Source of the DNA: Paroedura picta
Lineage: Eukaryota; Chordata; Lepidosauria; Squamata; Gekkonidae
NCBI RefSeq assembly: GCF_049243985.1
Contig: NC_135376.1
Span: forward strand, 45,427,001 to 45,491,000
Direction: 5' to 3'
DNA: 64,000 bases
In this document: positions 1-13,109 of the stretch, piece by piece
How the letters are laid out: each line of letters starts with the position of its first letter
Position numbering within the stretch: the stretch's first letter is position 1
Notes under the pieces: generated by a model
What the model was told of the DNA's origin: nothing
The model's input: the letters and a program-made list of their open reading frames with translations, nothing else
The model's database searches: none
Translations under genes and position numbers: made by a program

Positions 1-3000
1 TCCACCAACTTGCATTTTGCAAACATGGAAGCAGCCATGCACTCCTGAGAAATACCTGACACTGACATGTCAAAAATAAAGACCACTGCAAAGACCTCTG
101 GAATGCTGTGGGCTGTGACATTCATAATAAAGGAGACCCATTACGTTATATATGGATCTGTGAGCGAGAAGGACATCTGGCAATGAATTTCCTAGAACCA
201 GGAAGAAAACAAAACTCCGCAAAGGAGGAGGCACAGCAGAACAGCTGAGCTCCTTGAGAGAAACAGGCGGGCGTAAGACTGCAATTCATTAACCATCATT
301 GCCAATGGAATTATCATGTAGGGGCTGGCACAAGGAAGGCATTATGTGGCATTTGCTACACAAGTATCTGAAAGCAAATGGCTGTTTTTGTGCTGCCTGC
401 TAGAGAGGCCTTCACTATCTTTGCTTTTACGGGCTGAAAGCACCAGTCTGTTTTCCCACTCTACATTTCTTTTAACTACCATCAAATTACCTTCCTTTTC
501 CAGCTTTTTGCTGGAAATCCAGGCCTACCAAAACAACCATCTACTGAAAATGGTTCAGTATAAGTCCTTTGGACTTATACAACCAAAGGAACTTTGACCA
601 ATTTCTTAATTAGGGGGGGGGGAGTTCCTCGGCAGTCCTTTTTGGCACCTTGTGCCTAGCCAACAAGCACACACATCAGAAGCTCCAAGGGGTTGCCAGC
701 TCTGGGTTTGGAGATACTTGGAGATGTTGGAGGTGGAGTCTGGAAGGGGTGAGTTTGGGAAGGGGGGGACCAATATCATAGAATCCACCTTGGAAAGCTG
801 CCAGTTTCTGCAGGTGAGCTGATCTCTGTTGCTTGGAGATCATTTATAAATCCAGATCTTCAGCCACATGGAGTTTGGCAGCCCCAGGTTGCTCTGGAGT
901 AACAGAGCAGGTAAAGTGTGCAGCACAACTCATGGGCACTCTTCTTACTAATTTGCTGATGCCGTGGTGTATTGTTGGGGGTGGGTAGCAACAGGTCACA
1001 ACTTACTGGCATTCTTTTGTTTTTAGCACTATTCAGGCATCCATCCATACAAATAAGTTAATCTACTTAAAAATCTTAAATGTTTCCTCCATTAATCATG
1101 CAAGGTGGTTTCTGTTGTCATGTTGTCTACCTTTAATTTTGCCTATGCTTTTAAATTCAAACCATTAACTGATCTAGTACTAACTTACAAAGATCAACTT
1201 GGCACTTCCCCTGTGTGATTAATTACATAAATCACTTGACATTTTGAGATTCTTTGATTAATGATGTATAAAATATTCAGGGATAAGTCACTGCTAAGTT
1301 GTAAGGTTTGCATTATGTATTCTGCACAGATGACTACCCCAAAATGTGCACCAGCATAGCTGCCTTGAGCCATGGCAGAATGTAGCCACAACAGCAAGGC
1401 TTTTAATGCCTTGTTTTAAATCCCTTTCTCTACTATATGGCATTTGAAATCATTTTAGAAAACCCTTCAGCTCAGGTTCATCCTGTGTGTGTTCCTTAAA
1501 CTTCAGGGGAGAAAAGGTACTTAGGAGAATCTTCTCTCCATCTACCATTTTTATGTTGCAAACCCTCCCACATGCTCCCTTCCACCCAAGCCAGGCTGAC
1601 CTCATGTCAGATGAAGAGAAAATAGGGGGAAGATAAAGGAGAGGAGAAATCTGGGACCCAGCTTACTGATATTTCTTGGACCTGTGCATTACCTTCTCTG
1701 TTTCCTCCACTTAACCCCCACACACACACAATCTCAAAATATTAACCTAATGTATGCTCAAATGCTTTATTACCCTATACTATCCAGACATCACTTAGAT
1801 GTGATTCTGCAAAATCATCTTTTAATGGTAAATGTGCATTTTAAACACACACACAAAAGTCAGTTGAGAGCAAGATTCAAGTCTAGTAAAAAAAACATTA
1901 TGCAGCTAAAGAACGGTATCTGACAAATGGATCAGTAAGTCAAAGCCAAATACCATAGCTGACAAATGAACTTTGGCTCTCAAAGCTTATCTCCTAGAAA
2001 TCTTGTTGGTCTTTAAGATGATACTGGTCACAGATCTTGTTCCTCGCCAAAACTTAGTTCTGTCCACCGACTTTAAATGAAAAGTCACTTAAATATTAAT
2101 TAATTAATTATATGCTATATATTATAGGGGCCATATATGTACATCTTGGGGGGGTGAAAAGGGGGAGGACAGAAAACACTAGCAATAATATCCTCCAGCC
2201 AAAGACAATGACCCTTTATTGTATTGCAATGATGGAGACAGGATAATGTGCATTGGTAACAGAAAGGTCCCTCCCATGTGGACAAAGCATAATAGGTAAA
2301 ATTAATTTGATGATCATGTAGATAAGATCTATCTGTGCACTGGAGAGAGTATAAAAATGTGTGGCCTGTATCAAAGAGGAGTTAAGTACATCAGTGGTAT
2401 ATAATTAGTACCTTCTCTAACTTGATCTTAGTAATTACGAAAAGAATGCTGAAAGTATGGTGTGTTACTATAACAACAATCATACATGACCAAATACCAC
2501 CAGCAATGTTTAGTTAGTGTTATTTAGCTGTGTATGTAGGACATTTAAGAGCTACCAATGGAAAGTACAATTTTCATGCTGGGGATTATCATCACTGTGA
2601 GGTAATGAAAACCACACAGATCTGTGTATGTAGAACACTCTACAAAGATAATCTGCTGAATGAAAATATGGATCAAAGACACATTTCAAGATTTCCTCAA
2701 CAGGTTATATAGTGACTTTATAACAAAACAAATGAGTAGCAATTATAAAAACACAAGATATGTTCCAGTTTTTATGGTAATCTTTTGCCATTGCAATATA
2801 AAAAGATTTTTCATTCACCAAGAGCTATAAATTTAAATTGTACAAAGAATCAGATGTTTGACATTTAAAGTTTGTTTTCTGCACACTTCCTCCCTTTTTT
2901 TGTAAATAGCTGCATTTGCTTTTGCAAAAATAAAAACATATTCATCTGTTCAGAGAAATTCCCCCAAAAGCAGCTAGTAGAGGATTTCATTATAGTCAAT

Positions 3001-3440
3001 CTGTTTTGGTTTTTAGGATTTATGAAGAAGGGAGTACAGTAAAAGCTAGCAAATAAAATAGCTCTCACATATATCAGATCCAGGCTTATAGAACTGCCCA
3101 CAAAAGAAGAATCCACAGGAAATTGCACCAGTTCTGCAAAGATGTTAGATACAGGCGCTGATACAACAATAGTCTTATCCCTCGTGTCCAAAAAAGACAT
3201 GGAGTTGTCAAGTGACATCAGATATAATCAATAAGAAACAATCAGATACTCCAGGGAAACATTTAATCCAGTTCCAAAGCTGACCATGTTGAAAATCTGG
3301 TATTTGGGCTCAGACACATAAGCAGATCAGCTGGTTCAGCAACCAAAACAAACGCTTAATGAGTCAGCATGTGGTGTCCTTGAGGTTTTTACTCCAGGAA
3401 CGCTTAAGGTTTACAAAGAGAGTGTTGGGTGGCTTATACA
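1..3440. other. Non-coding stretch without recognised gene
   Basis: Apart from the repeat at 691-888, a (CA)n run near 1720 and a piece near 2000 (TTGTTGGTCTTTAAGATGAT) reminiscent of the Penelope-like repeat, I see nothing that can be named. Confidence 0.5.
691..888 (+). repeat. Interspersed 'gttgccaac' TIR-like repeat
   Basis: Begins GGTTGCCAGCTCTGGGTTTG and ends GAGTTTGGCAGCC. The inner landmarks GGAGTCTGGAAGGGGTGAG and ATCTCTGTTGCTTGGAGATC recur in the copies at 5486 and 11611. Confidence 0.65.
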
Positions 3441-3444
3441 AAAA

Positions 3445-4350
3445 CAAATACAATCATGGAAACATAGAACTGGAAAGGATCTCAAGGATTAGACTAACCC
3501 CTAGGGGAACACAAGAAATTCACAACTACCCCCTCCCTTCTCCCCCCATGACCTATGTCCAGTGGAACGCCTCCAGGATCCCTAGCCAATCAGGCCTAGA
3601 GGAAATTTCCTTCCTGACCCCAGTCAGCATTACTCTGAGCATGTAAGAAAGGCCCATGACAGCTGAACACTGACTCATCCTTTCCTGGCCTCCCTCTCAT
3701 CATCTGCCTAAATTCACATTTTGGCTTATCAACATCCTTCTTAAACTACAGTGCTCAAAACTAAACACAATACTCCAACAAAAGTATAACCAGAGCAGGG
3801 TAAAACAATACCATCATTTTGTGCAGTCTAGGCACTATACTTCTGTTAATGCAGCCCAATGGTGCATTCGCCCTTTTCGGTATCACATTACACTGCTGAC
3901 TCATTTTCAGTATATGATCTACTAAGACCACTAGATCCTTTTCTCAAGTACTACTGTCAAGACAAGATTCTCCCATGCATTTGATTTTTCCAACTTAAAT
4001 GCAAAACTTTACATTTATCCCTGTTGAAATTCATTTTGTTAGTTTTAACCCAGCTTTGCAGCCTGTCAAGATCATTGTGTATCTTGATTGCCTTCTACTG
4101 CCTTCTACCCCTCCAAATTTAGTATGATCTGCAAATGTATTTAGTATCCCCTCTATTCCTTCATCCACATCATTTATGAAGATGTTGAACAACACAGGGG
4201 CTAGGACAGATCCCTGAGACATTCATCATTCCTCTCCAAGAAGATGAGGAACCAATAACAAGCACTCTTTGGGTACAATCTACCAGTTACAAATCTATCT
4301 AACAGTAATAGGATCCAAACCACACTTTACCAACTTGTCAACAAGAATCA
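3445..4350 (-). mobile_element. CR1 LINE, 5'-truncated, including RT fragment
   Basis: Read on the minus strand, a reverse-transcriptase piece ([19 protein letters not shown] and then FADHTK in place of FADDTK) is followed by the long CR1 3' portion. It ends near 3450 in the CR1-like CATAGAACTGGAAAGGATCT motif (read on plus). The changed catalytic site and scattered stops show it is dead. Confidence 0.85.
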
Positions 4351-5199
4351 AAGAGAAAGAACAAACTCTAACAAGGTTAAGGGTTAGGAAATTCTATACC
4401 TGACAGTTGTGATGAACAAGTGCAACAGGAAAGGCAAGAACAAGTAAATACTATATCATTATGTCCACTCCACTTCACAGAATGCAGGGAAGTTCAAAGA
4501 ATAGTACTTTCCCATGGTATCAGTGTGGCTTCAGCCTTCCATCCTGTGCTATTTCCCTGGACTATAATGGTCCTGGGAGTTTCTAGTCGGCCTATTGAGT
4601 ACACCCACAATTTCCGCAATGGGCCAAATACTGCCTCCCATAATTGTTTCAGGTCTGCTGTGGATGCTGAAGGCTCTTTTCTATGTATGCCACAGCAGCA
4701 TGACTGTTACTCAGATCACAGTTGGGGATCCTAGGCCTAACCAATATACTCCATAAAGGGTCCAAAATGTGTTGGTCATCTTCATTAAAAAAGCCAAAGA
4801 GACTGGAAATTGGAAAGGGAAATGACCATTCTTCATTTTAAAAGAAAGAGGAAAGAATAGAGTTAAAGAAACCATGGCATATTGTTTGGGAGAGAAGATA
4901 ATCTTGTTAGTGTTTGGCATTGTTATTTTTATTTTCCTTTTAAAAAGGTAACATGTACTTCTGAACTCAGATGTCCAGACAGGATGCACTCAGTCCCTAA
5001 AGAAGATATAGCAATATAGCAAAAATAACATGTTTATCTAAGTCACAAAATAGTGTGGGAAGAGAGAATGACATCACAAGCACAATCTAGTAGGTGCTCA
5101 TGATGCACATATAGGGCAATTTTGAGCAAGTTTACTCAGAAGCAAGTACCATGTTTTTCAATGCGGCTTACTCCCGAAAAAGGATTGCACCCATTATCA

Positions 5200-5275
5200 C
5201 ATTTATTTGTTAGTTTGTTTGGATTTTTATACCGTCCATTCTTTACAGCTCTGGGCGGTTTCATCATGGCAATTG
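5200..5275 (-). mobile_element. L2-like LINE tail fragment
   Basis: On the minus strand the block GAAACCGCCCAGAGCTGTAA followed by GGTATAAAAATCC is the conserved L2/CR1-like 3' tail. Confidence 0.55.
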
Positions 5276-5485
5276 CAAAAGCAATGAATGCAGTAGCTGG
5301 GGAACAAATTGCATTTTCTGAGTTTCAAAAAATTATGGTTTGAATACTTGAGAAGTGTTGCATTAATCCGCTGTGGGAAAATTTCTGAATTAACTGAAAT
5401 AAATGAATTTTATTTTGCACATTTATAGGGCTGAAGACTACTTTTAGAGGCCCTGAAGCTTCAAAAATGCAGTGATGAAGATAGT

Positions 5486-5680
5486 GTTACCACCTGTGGG
5501 TTGGGAAATTCCTGGAGATTTTGGAGAGGCAAAGCTTCTGGAGGAGAAGGACCTCATCAGGGTATAATGCATCCCCCATCCAAAACAGCCATTTTCTCCC
5601 CAGGAATAGATCTCTGTGGTCAGGAGATCTTTTGTAATTCTGGGAGATCTCTGGTCCCCACCTGGAGTTTGAAAATCCTA
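5486..5680 (+). repeat. Interspersed 'gttgccaac' TIR-like repeat
   Basis: GGGTTGGGAAATTCCTGGAG starts it, CAGCCATTTTCTCCCCAGGA is internal and CCCCACCTGGAGTTTG ends it. It is the most complete copy here. Confidence 0.7.
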
Positions 5681-5699
5681 AATGAAAACCACTTTAACA

Positions 5700-5905
5700 A
5701 TCATTTCAGAGGATCTGTGTTGGTCTGCAATAGAACTACTAGATTCAAGTTGCATAGCACCTGACAGTCCCACAGGATTTTCAGGGTATAAGCTTCTAAC
5801 CGTTAAAGCTTCCTTTCTCAAATATGGACTTTCATCAGAATTCTCCAAACTTTATATCTCAAAATTTTTGTTAATCTCTAAGGTGCTACCAGACTTCAAT
5901 CTACC
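5700..5905 (+). repeat. Penelope-like interspersed repeat with hammerhead-like core
   Basis: The motif order TCTGTGTTGGTCTGCAATAG, GGTATAAGCTT and TTTCATCAG is a frequent reptile repeat. On the minus strand it gives CTGATGA (5838-5832) and GAAGCTTAT, a decayed hammerhead core. Attribution to Penelope-like elements is by this association. Confidence 0.45.
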
Positions 5906-6303
5906 AATCAAACAATATGATCCATATGAAGTCAAATTCTGCACCACACATCCTGATTTCTAGAGTAGTGCAATAGATTGTATAAGCATTCCAGAAAATC
6001 AACCAGGACCATTTCCACACAAGTGTAAATCTCAGCATTGGTGTTCTTATTTAATCGCTGCAGTTTGTAAAACTTTCCACACAACTTTTTGCCTTCCCAG
6101 GACCAAATCTAAATTTAGTGTGCCATCATCCCACATTTTCCAAATCCACATTTTCTGTTGTCCCCCACCTCCCTTTGGATCTGTACTCACAGTTTTCCAG
6201 TGAGGAATTCCTGATATTGAATTTTGTTTCCTGCCACCCTTTAGAGTTGCCAGTGTCATGGTTTACCCTCCTACCGCCCTCCACTAATTTTTTAGAAGTG
6301 TAA

Positions 6304-7010
6304 TGATGATTGTGTTACAATGCTATAATGCTGGAACAAAACGGGCAGCAGGTTTTCATCTAGCCTTCTCCATGCAATGACTCCATTCATAATGTTCCTT
6401 TCCTTTTTGGGGGGGTTGGTAGGTTTTGATGTCATGCACTTGTGTGTGTTTTTTCATTCCCCTTCCCTTATAGCTCCTGGTATGTGTATTCCCCCCCCCC
6501 CGTTTTTTTAGTGTTACATTCAACCATTACTGCATCACTCTTAAAGGACACATAATTAATTATTGAACAATATTGGTATAAAATGGTGTATTCAGTTTGA
6601 TGACTGCCAACCATTTTCTTAGATGGTGACTAAGGAGTATCCGGGGACCTTTGAAATGGTATCAACCATGCTGTTCTCCATGATACATCCAGCATTTTTT
6701 ACAATGTTATGTTATAACACTACTACATATTGTTCTATTGCTGACAAAGTACATGAAGACACAGTGTGCTTCATAATTACTGAATAATATTGTTATGAAT
6801 TGGTATTTCCACTTTAACAAGCATGAGGAAGTGTTATTACCATTAGTATTTTGTGAGAATCTTCACCAGCCATTTTCTTAGTTGACAACTAAGGAGTAAC
6901 AAGGGACTTTTATAATGGCAGCATGGTTGCCCATGATACATCTAACTTTTTTTTTTTACAATGTTATGATGCTATAGCATCACTGCATATGTCATAAAAG
7001 GAGGTTCTGT
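6304..7010 (+). repeat. Diverged tandem duplication of a 220-260 bp unit
   Basis: Unit landmarks recur in order: CATAATTA (6551, 6772), CCATTTTCTTAG (about 6611, 6868), ACTAAGGAGTA (about 6629, 6886), CCATGATACATC (about 6678, 6931) and TTTACAATGTTATG (about 6698, 6957). A third partial unit may begin near 6315 (TTACAATGCTATAATGC). Confidence 0.75.
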
Positions 7011-8344
7011 CACTAAATACACAATGACGAGGCCACACAATCTCTTTTCAAAGGAAGTGTGGAACACATGGGGAGAGTCGGATCTGAATTCCAGAAAGAA
7101 TCCCCCCAAACAAATGCTGTTTTGTGGAAGGGGCGCCTCAAAGTCAGAGCATCAGCTGGAGATTAAACTCACTGGGAAACAGTGGCAACACTGAGGTGTG
7201 CAAAAAGTCTAAGACAGGCCCTGCTGGTCTGCTCCATCAAAGTAGGACAACCTTTGTTTCACAGAGGGACTGACATACCTCTGCATCAAGCCAGTCACAG
7301 GAGAAATAGGCAATTTATTACTTCTAGTCCATTTGGTATGGTCACCTAGCTCTTTCTGTTTTTCTTCAATAGATGTCTTACAGGCAAACTTGGCCTTCCT
7401 TCACCTTGCCTGATCCTCATGTTGAATATTACATCACACCTTCTTTTTCTTGAAATATATGCCTTAAGGTTGAGAAATAGTTTCCTCCAGAAATAAGCAA
7501 TGAAAGATTTCCCATTCACCTATCTAATTTTATATCACCATGAAACTTCCAGACAAAGCCATGCAAATACTAACTTCACATGATTTATTAACTACACTAC
7601 CTCACCCATACATAACATTATGGAGGTGAATACTGTGACTTGGAATGTCCAGACTTAGATGACTTGATAAATCTCTGCCAGGGACTTTCCAGATTATTAA
7701 AATTGCTTTAATTTTATATCTCTGCTAGCCTTGATCCTGCACTGCTCCAGGGGAGGCAGACACCTTGCAGATCATTGACCATTCTTATGGTAAGTGATAG
7801 ACATGAAAATGTAGCATTGAGGGCTACAGTTATGCTTCCTCTGTATGTAGAGTTTCCTTTAAAGACTACTGGGAAATCTCAGCTAGTGCGAAGTCCTGCA
7901 GCTGTTGACATTGGCATGCTGTTATAATCATACTACTGTATTCTTTAGCTTAATTGTTTTTGTGTAATTTTGATTAAATTATATATTTTTATTTAGTTTT
8001 GTAAGCCAGTTTGAACTGTATGGAAAATGAGGTACACATATATCTTACTTCAGCAAATAAAACAGAACAATTTATGTCTTCAAGCGGTGCTAATTATTGT
8101 ACACTGGAATGTCTGGATGGGCTTTCAAGCAAGAGCTCATCAAATGGATGGGTGTGCTCTGGAATACATCCTGCTGAACTCACTGGGACTAACCTCTATG
8201 TAAACCTGCATAAAAGGAATGATGTAACTTATATCAATTATACCTTCCTACTTTTGTCAAAAGAATTACCAACAAATAAAAATTTTGTGAACCTAGTTTG
8301 TAATAAATAGCAATTATTAGACAATGACACTGAAATAGATTAAT

Positions 8345-8685
8345 ATAGCGTGAAATTTCAAAGGCACCTCTCGGGGGGTTCTGAAGCAGTTTCTCCACAG
8401 GGCCTGTAAAATGGAGCTCTTTTGCCAGGTCTTTGGTTGAGGCTGGAGCTAGAAAGATCTGGGGCTCCTCCCTGGGGTGACCTTAACATCTGCTCTCTCC
8501 CTATCCTCGAGGCACTTTATTTAATAGGGGTGGGTGGAGGGTAGGAAGAGAGTTTTATGCCGCCTGTTATGTATATGTTATGTTTTATGGGGTTTTATTG
8601 GGCCTGGGTGTTTATTGATATTATAATCCACTATGAGCCATTGGGAGTGGCAGAATATAAATCCCATGATAAAAAAATTAGTTTG
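8345..8685 (+). mobile_element. L2-type LINE 3' end
   Basis: The segment around CCTGTAAAATGGAGCTCTTT and the terminal block resembling 'ccactatgagccattgggag ... gaatataaatcc' are the usual L2 end of reptile genomes, followed by an A-rich tail. Confidence 0.7.
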
Positions 8686-8689
8686 ATCA

Positions 8690-11610
8690 GAGTAGGAATT
8701 TAATAAACAGACACGACGCATCTTGAATATATTTTAAATCAAATTTGAGAATATAAATTGTTCCGTATTATAGAAATACACCCTACCTAAAATAGCTTCA
8801 AACTCATCAAACTCAAGGTTCATTATTGTGAAAGATCTTCCATTGTCACCAACAATTAATCTCTATTGAATTCTCAGATTATTATTGGTATGGTACAGTC
8901 CTTTTCAGTTGCCTAAAGGAGAAAAAACATAATTGAACTTCTGTTTCATAAGTGACACAAGGTTGGGATTAGTGTAACTGCATGGCTTTAACAGTGGTGG
9001 GCCCTGCAAGAATTTTACAGAATTCTTTCTTGTAAACCCATCTTGTCTAACAAGAATATTAGAATCTACAACTGAAGCTTTAGCATGTTAGCACTTAATA
9101 GCACATATTAAAGTAACAGATTGTTTGCCAGATGAACACACAGTTTTGCCAAAAGGTAATTACAAACTTCATGGGCACTGAAAATGTGTCAAGTAGAGAA
9201 TGGAGTGTGTTGCTTGCTGGTGTCTGGTGAGGAAGGGTTTATGTCATACTGACTTTAGGGTATGAACAAGGCATCAGGTGAAGTCAGCAGCACAAGGTTA
9301 AGGAGGCAGCCTGTAATAACCTGAAATTTGGCAATTCTGTAAAAGTGGAAATCCAGGCCCACAGGCTTTTCAGTGAACCGCAAGACAGACTGACCTGTTT
9401 CGTCATCTAAACACTGCTGCCTCAGACAGTCTAAAGCAGTACCTTTGAGGTCAGGTGATGGTAATCTTGACCACCTCTTTAGAGGTGTCTTCTTGTTTCT
9501 TAGCTTGGGGAAAGTCCTGGACATGCAAACTCAAGTCTCCCAACCCAGAAAACATAATTTCTCTCTGTGTATATATGTGTGTGTCTGTTTGTATAAAATG
9601 CCATAATATTATTAAGGTTTGGCTATTTTTAACATCTGGAGTTATCAGTCCTGACATTCACTCACTGGCTTATTCTCTAGAGGATGTTTTGTCAGGTCTG
9701 CTCACAAAGTGAAAGAATAACTTCTCTTGCATTACACTAGTTGAAAATCAGGAGTTCTCACACAGAATGCATAAATGTTTGACCGCACAACACATGTCTG
9801 CTGCATAAGAATTTATTATACAAAAGGAACTGTTTTAGAGCAACAGAGAAGTACCTTTATGCAGAATCTATTTCATGTACTGGTTAGTAGCCACATCCTC
9901 AGCCCAATGTTGTCTATGTATTTAGAAGGACAGGACTGCAGGGATTTCACTCGCTAGGCAAATCTTTTAGCTTTCAGCCTGGCACATCACTTTTAGGAAG
10001 CAAGTCCTGCTTCTCAAAACCAAACCAGAGATGCTTCCCAGTCTTCCAGCTGCCTGAGAATATACCTCAGGATCTTCGGCAAAGTCTCCGGCAAGGAGCA
10101 GAAATACCCGTCTTGGACACTTCACCCTTAATCATATTGAGTTGGACCCTGCAGATCTGTTGCATAAACTGCGCTGCTTTTCTCCAGCACAAGGAACCTT
10201 CTGCTGATTCAAGACATTGTCTGGAAGAAAAGCTTTTTATACCAGCAGAAGGCTGTTTGCACCAGAGGAAAGTGCAGTGTTAGGAGAATGGGTTTGAAGG
10301 ATCTGTCACTCCCAAGAGACCACATGGATTACTTGTGCGAATAGGCAATAAGTGTAGCCCTTTGGCTTCTGGCCCTGACAGTTTTTCCTCCTCTTATTGA
10401 TATTTCAGGATTTGTAATGGAAATATACAAAACTATCATTCAGGCATTCAAATACTGCTTTCAGTTTTTCACCCAGTCTTCTAAGGCTCCATCAAGACAT
10501 TTGGCACAATGCCCTGTCTTTACTTTCATTGTGTCCAGTCTAACACTCATCATGGAAGAGGCAGAATGTTTAATATTTCAACTTAGATATTTAATATTTA
10601 AACAGTGTGCTGCTTTTTTGGGGAATGCTGAGGCAGCACCAGAGAAGAAAAGGGCATGTTATGAGGCTCCTTTCAGTGCCACTGAAATGTAAAAAGGCCT
10701 GATCGAAGATGAAGTTGCAAAAAGGGATATGCAGTCAATTAAATAGGATGGGAGATAGGGCCTACCTGTGCCTTCCTAATCAGAGTTATACCTTTAAGTC
10801 CATTGAAGTAAATGAGCTCAGAATGGTATAACTCTGTTGAGGATTGCACTGTGAGTCTCTTGGACTATATTCCTTATTCTAGGGAAGGGAGAGTCTGAAA
10901 ACATTTTCATATGTTACTGAAGATACTTCTTGCATTTCCTGCTCCTGGCATGCATGTAAAACCTACATTGACTAGAATGAACTTTTAGTTTTAAAATGCC
11001 TGGCCTTTGTTCTCTATCTTATTTTATTACATTCTCTATGGAACCCAGGGTAGCTCACAGAAAGTTATTTCACTGTGTCCTAATATTTTATCTCAGGTAG
11101 CAGGGGCTGGAAAACTGCAGCCAGTCAGAACAGAACGAAGTACACCTGATGGACAGGTGGATTTGACTCAGTACAGGGCAGTATTGTATGTCAATAAGTT
11201 CCACAACTCCATGAAAAGGCTGGCTTGAAAGAGAAGGATTGGCTTTTGCTGAGACAGGATTTGAACCATGGTCCATGTCCAGCTTTCTATATTCCTTTCA
11301 TATTCATACCATTGTGAGAAAATTTCACAAGAGAAAAGGGTTTCTGAATTCCAGGGGATCCTTTAAGGTTGTGGAGAGTACAGTAAGAGCAGCAACACTA
11401 GCTGTGTGCCGACCAGTGCAAAGGGCTCTCCAGCACAGAGCACCCTACAGCCCAGGGTAAAAAGCCACAGGTATTTGTACTGGAGGCAGATTGGTCATTT
11501 TAACTTACAAGGAAAGTTTCTGGTGAGCCACTGCCTTGGAAGGCTGCTGGCAGTCAGCTGGAAGTAGATCTAAACTGCAGTAGCTCTACCAGTCTTTGCA
11601 GAGGTTATAT
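8690..11610. other. Non-coding stretch without recognised gene
   Basis: AT-rich with short chance frames only; the one nameable item is the short repeat at 10775-10858. Confidence 0.5.
10775..10858. repeat. Short interspersed 'tcaatgggactta' repeat
   Basis: The palindrome-like order 'ttaagtccattgaagtaaat ... gaggattgcactgtgag' is a very common short repeat in reptile DNA. Relatives occur here at 5119-5198, 30468-30545, 55488-55560 and 62588-62660. Confidence 0.5.
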
Positions 11611-11808
11611 GGATGCCAGCCTCCAGGTTGGATCTGGAGATTCCCAGAATTCCATCTCAGCTCCAAACAACAGAGATCTATTCCAATGGATAATATGGAT
11701 GCTTTGAAAGGTAGACTCTGTGGCCTTGTACCCTACTGAGATCCCTGTCCTCCACAGGCTCCACCCCAAAATCTCCAGGAGTCTCCCAACCCAGATCTGG
11801 CAACCCTA
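11611..11808 (-). repeat. Interspersed 'gttgccaac' TIR-like repeat
   Basis: The same family in reverse: on plus it starts GGATGCCAGCCTCCAGG and ends CCAACCCAGATCTGGCAACC. Confidence 0.65.
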
Positions 11809-12972
11809 GCCCCCCATCCCCAGCCAGTGGTTGGGGGAACCTGACAACCCTACTTAGCTCAGATATAGCCAGTGGCACCAACAAAGGTATATAGTCAGTG
11901 TCACCTGATGCCTCCTCCTGCATTGCTGACAGTTGGTGATGATGCAGGAAGTCACAGTGCCTCTTATTGGCACGCCTGGCCAGGTCAAAGCTAAGAGGCC
12001 TCTCCTGTGTTCACTCATAGCACTGGAAGGGCTTCTCAGCCCAGCTTCCTCCTGGACTAAACCTCAGTCCATCCCTGGTTTGCAGCCTTTATTTTCTACA
12101 TTCACCTAATTGTTGAAACAAGGGTGATGGAATCTTTTCTGTCTTTCATTGGAAGTTCACTGGAACTTATTTTTTCTCATTCATTTACTACTTTTTAGTC
12201 ATGATGACTTAGTAGAAGCTCTTTTATGAAGTGTGTATCCTTTCAGAGAAGGGGTGAAAGTGGTTCCCATGGCCCAAATCATGGCTTGATTACCAACTGT
12301 AAGAAGTTTACATTAACTGAAACCAGATGCTGCATCTGCTAAAGCTGCCAATGCAAGTGCCCATCATTGTCTCACGGGATGTGTAATTTCTCCCTGTGCA
12401 GCCCTTCTTTGTGCTTCCTCTGCCAGAAAAGCAAAAAATAACATTATAGCAATGATGATTTAACATGGCTGGATCTGTAGTTGGTTTGGAATTTGAGGTT
12501 CATGTTTACACTGTTCTGTTCTGTGTGGAAAGAACAACACAGCTCACTTCAGCAGCAATGTTCTAGAAAAAGAAGATCCAGGTCTGTAAAAGGAAGAGAT
12601 TCTTTATTTTGCCCTTCAATCAAAGGAGCCTGTTTTTGTGCAAGAGATCAGTGACATCATGTACTCTACTGGAACTAGCAAGATGTAAATGGGAGAAAGC
12701 TAGAATTAATTTTGCAGGATATTAATGATTTAATACAACGAGAGGATGTGGTAGTACTTAATTAGGATAATGAACTTGCATGATAGCTTGAGTTGTAGAA
12801 TGGGGGGGGGGAATGGAATGCATGATCCCTGACTGGATGGGAGTTCTGAGGATTCTCTTCCCTTCATTTCTGAGGACGGACTTTCTGGTGTCCACTTCCC
12901 TTTGCAGCTTTGATTGATTCTTATTATTTTAGCTAACTCTTCTAGTGACATTGCTGGGAGCTTGCCTTAAAA

Positions 12973-13108
12973 CGTGGGTAGTCAAACTGCGGCCCTCCAG
13001 ATGTCCATGGACTACAATTCCCAGGAGCCCCTGCCAGCAAATGCTGGCAGGGGCTCCTGGGAATTGTAGTCCATGGACATCTGGAGGGCTGCAGTTTGAC
13101 TACCTCTG
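12973..13108. mobile_element. 136-bp fold-back hAT-type MITE with 8-bp target duplication
   Basis: Almost the whole element is one palindrome with arms of about 67 bp. Terminal GTAGTC...GACTACCTCTG are hAT-like ends. It is flanked by the direct repeat CCTTAAAA (12965-12972 and 13109-13116). Each arm carries ACTACAATTCCCAG. Confidence 0.92.
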
Positions 13109-13109
13109 C

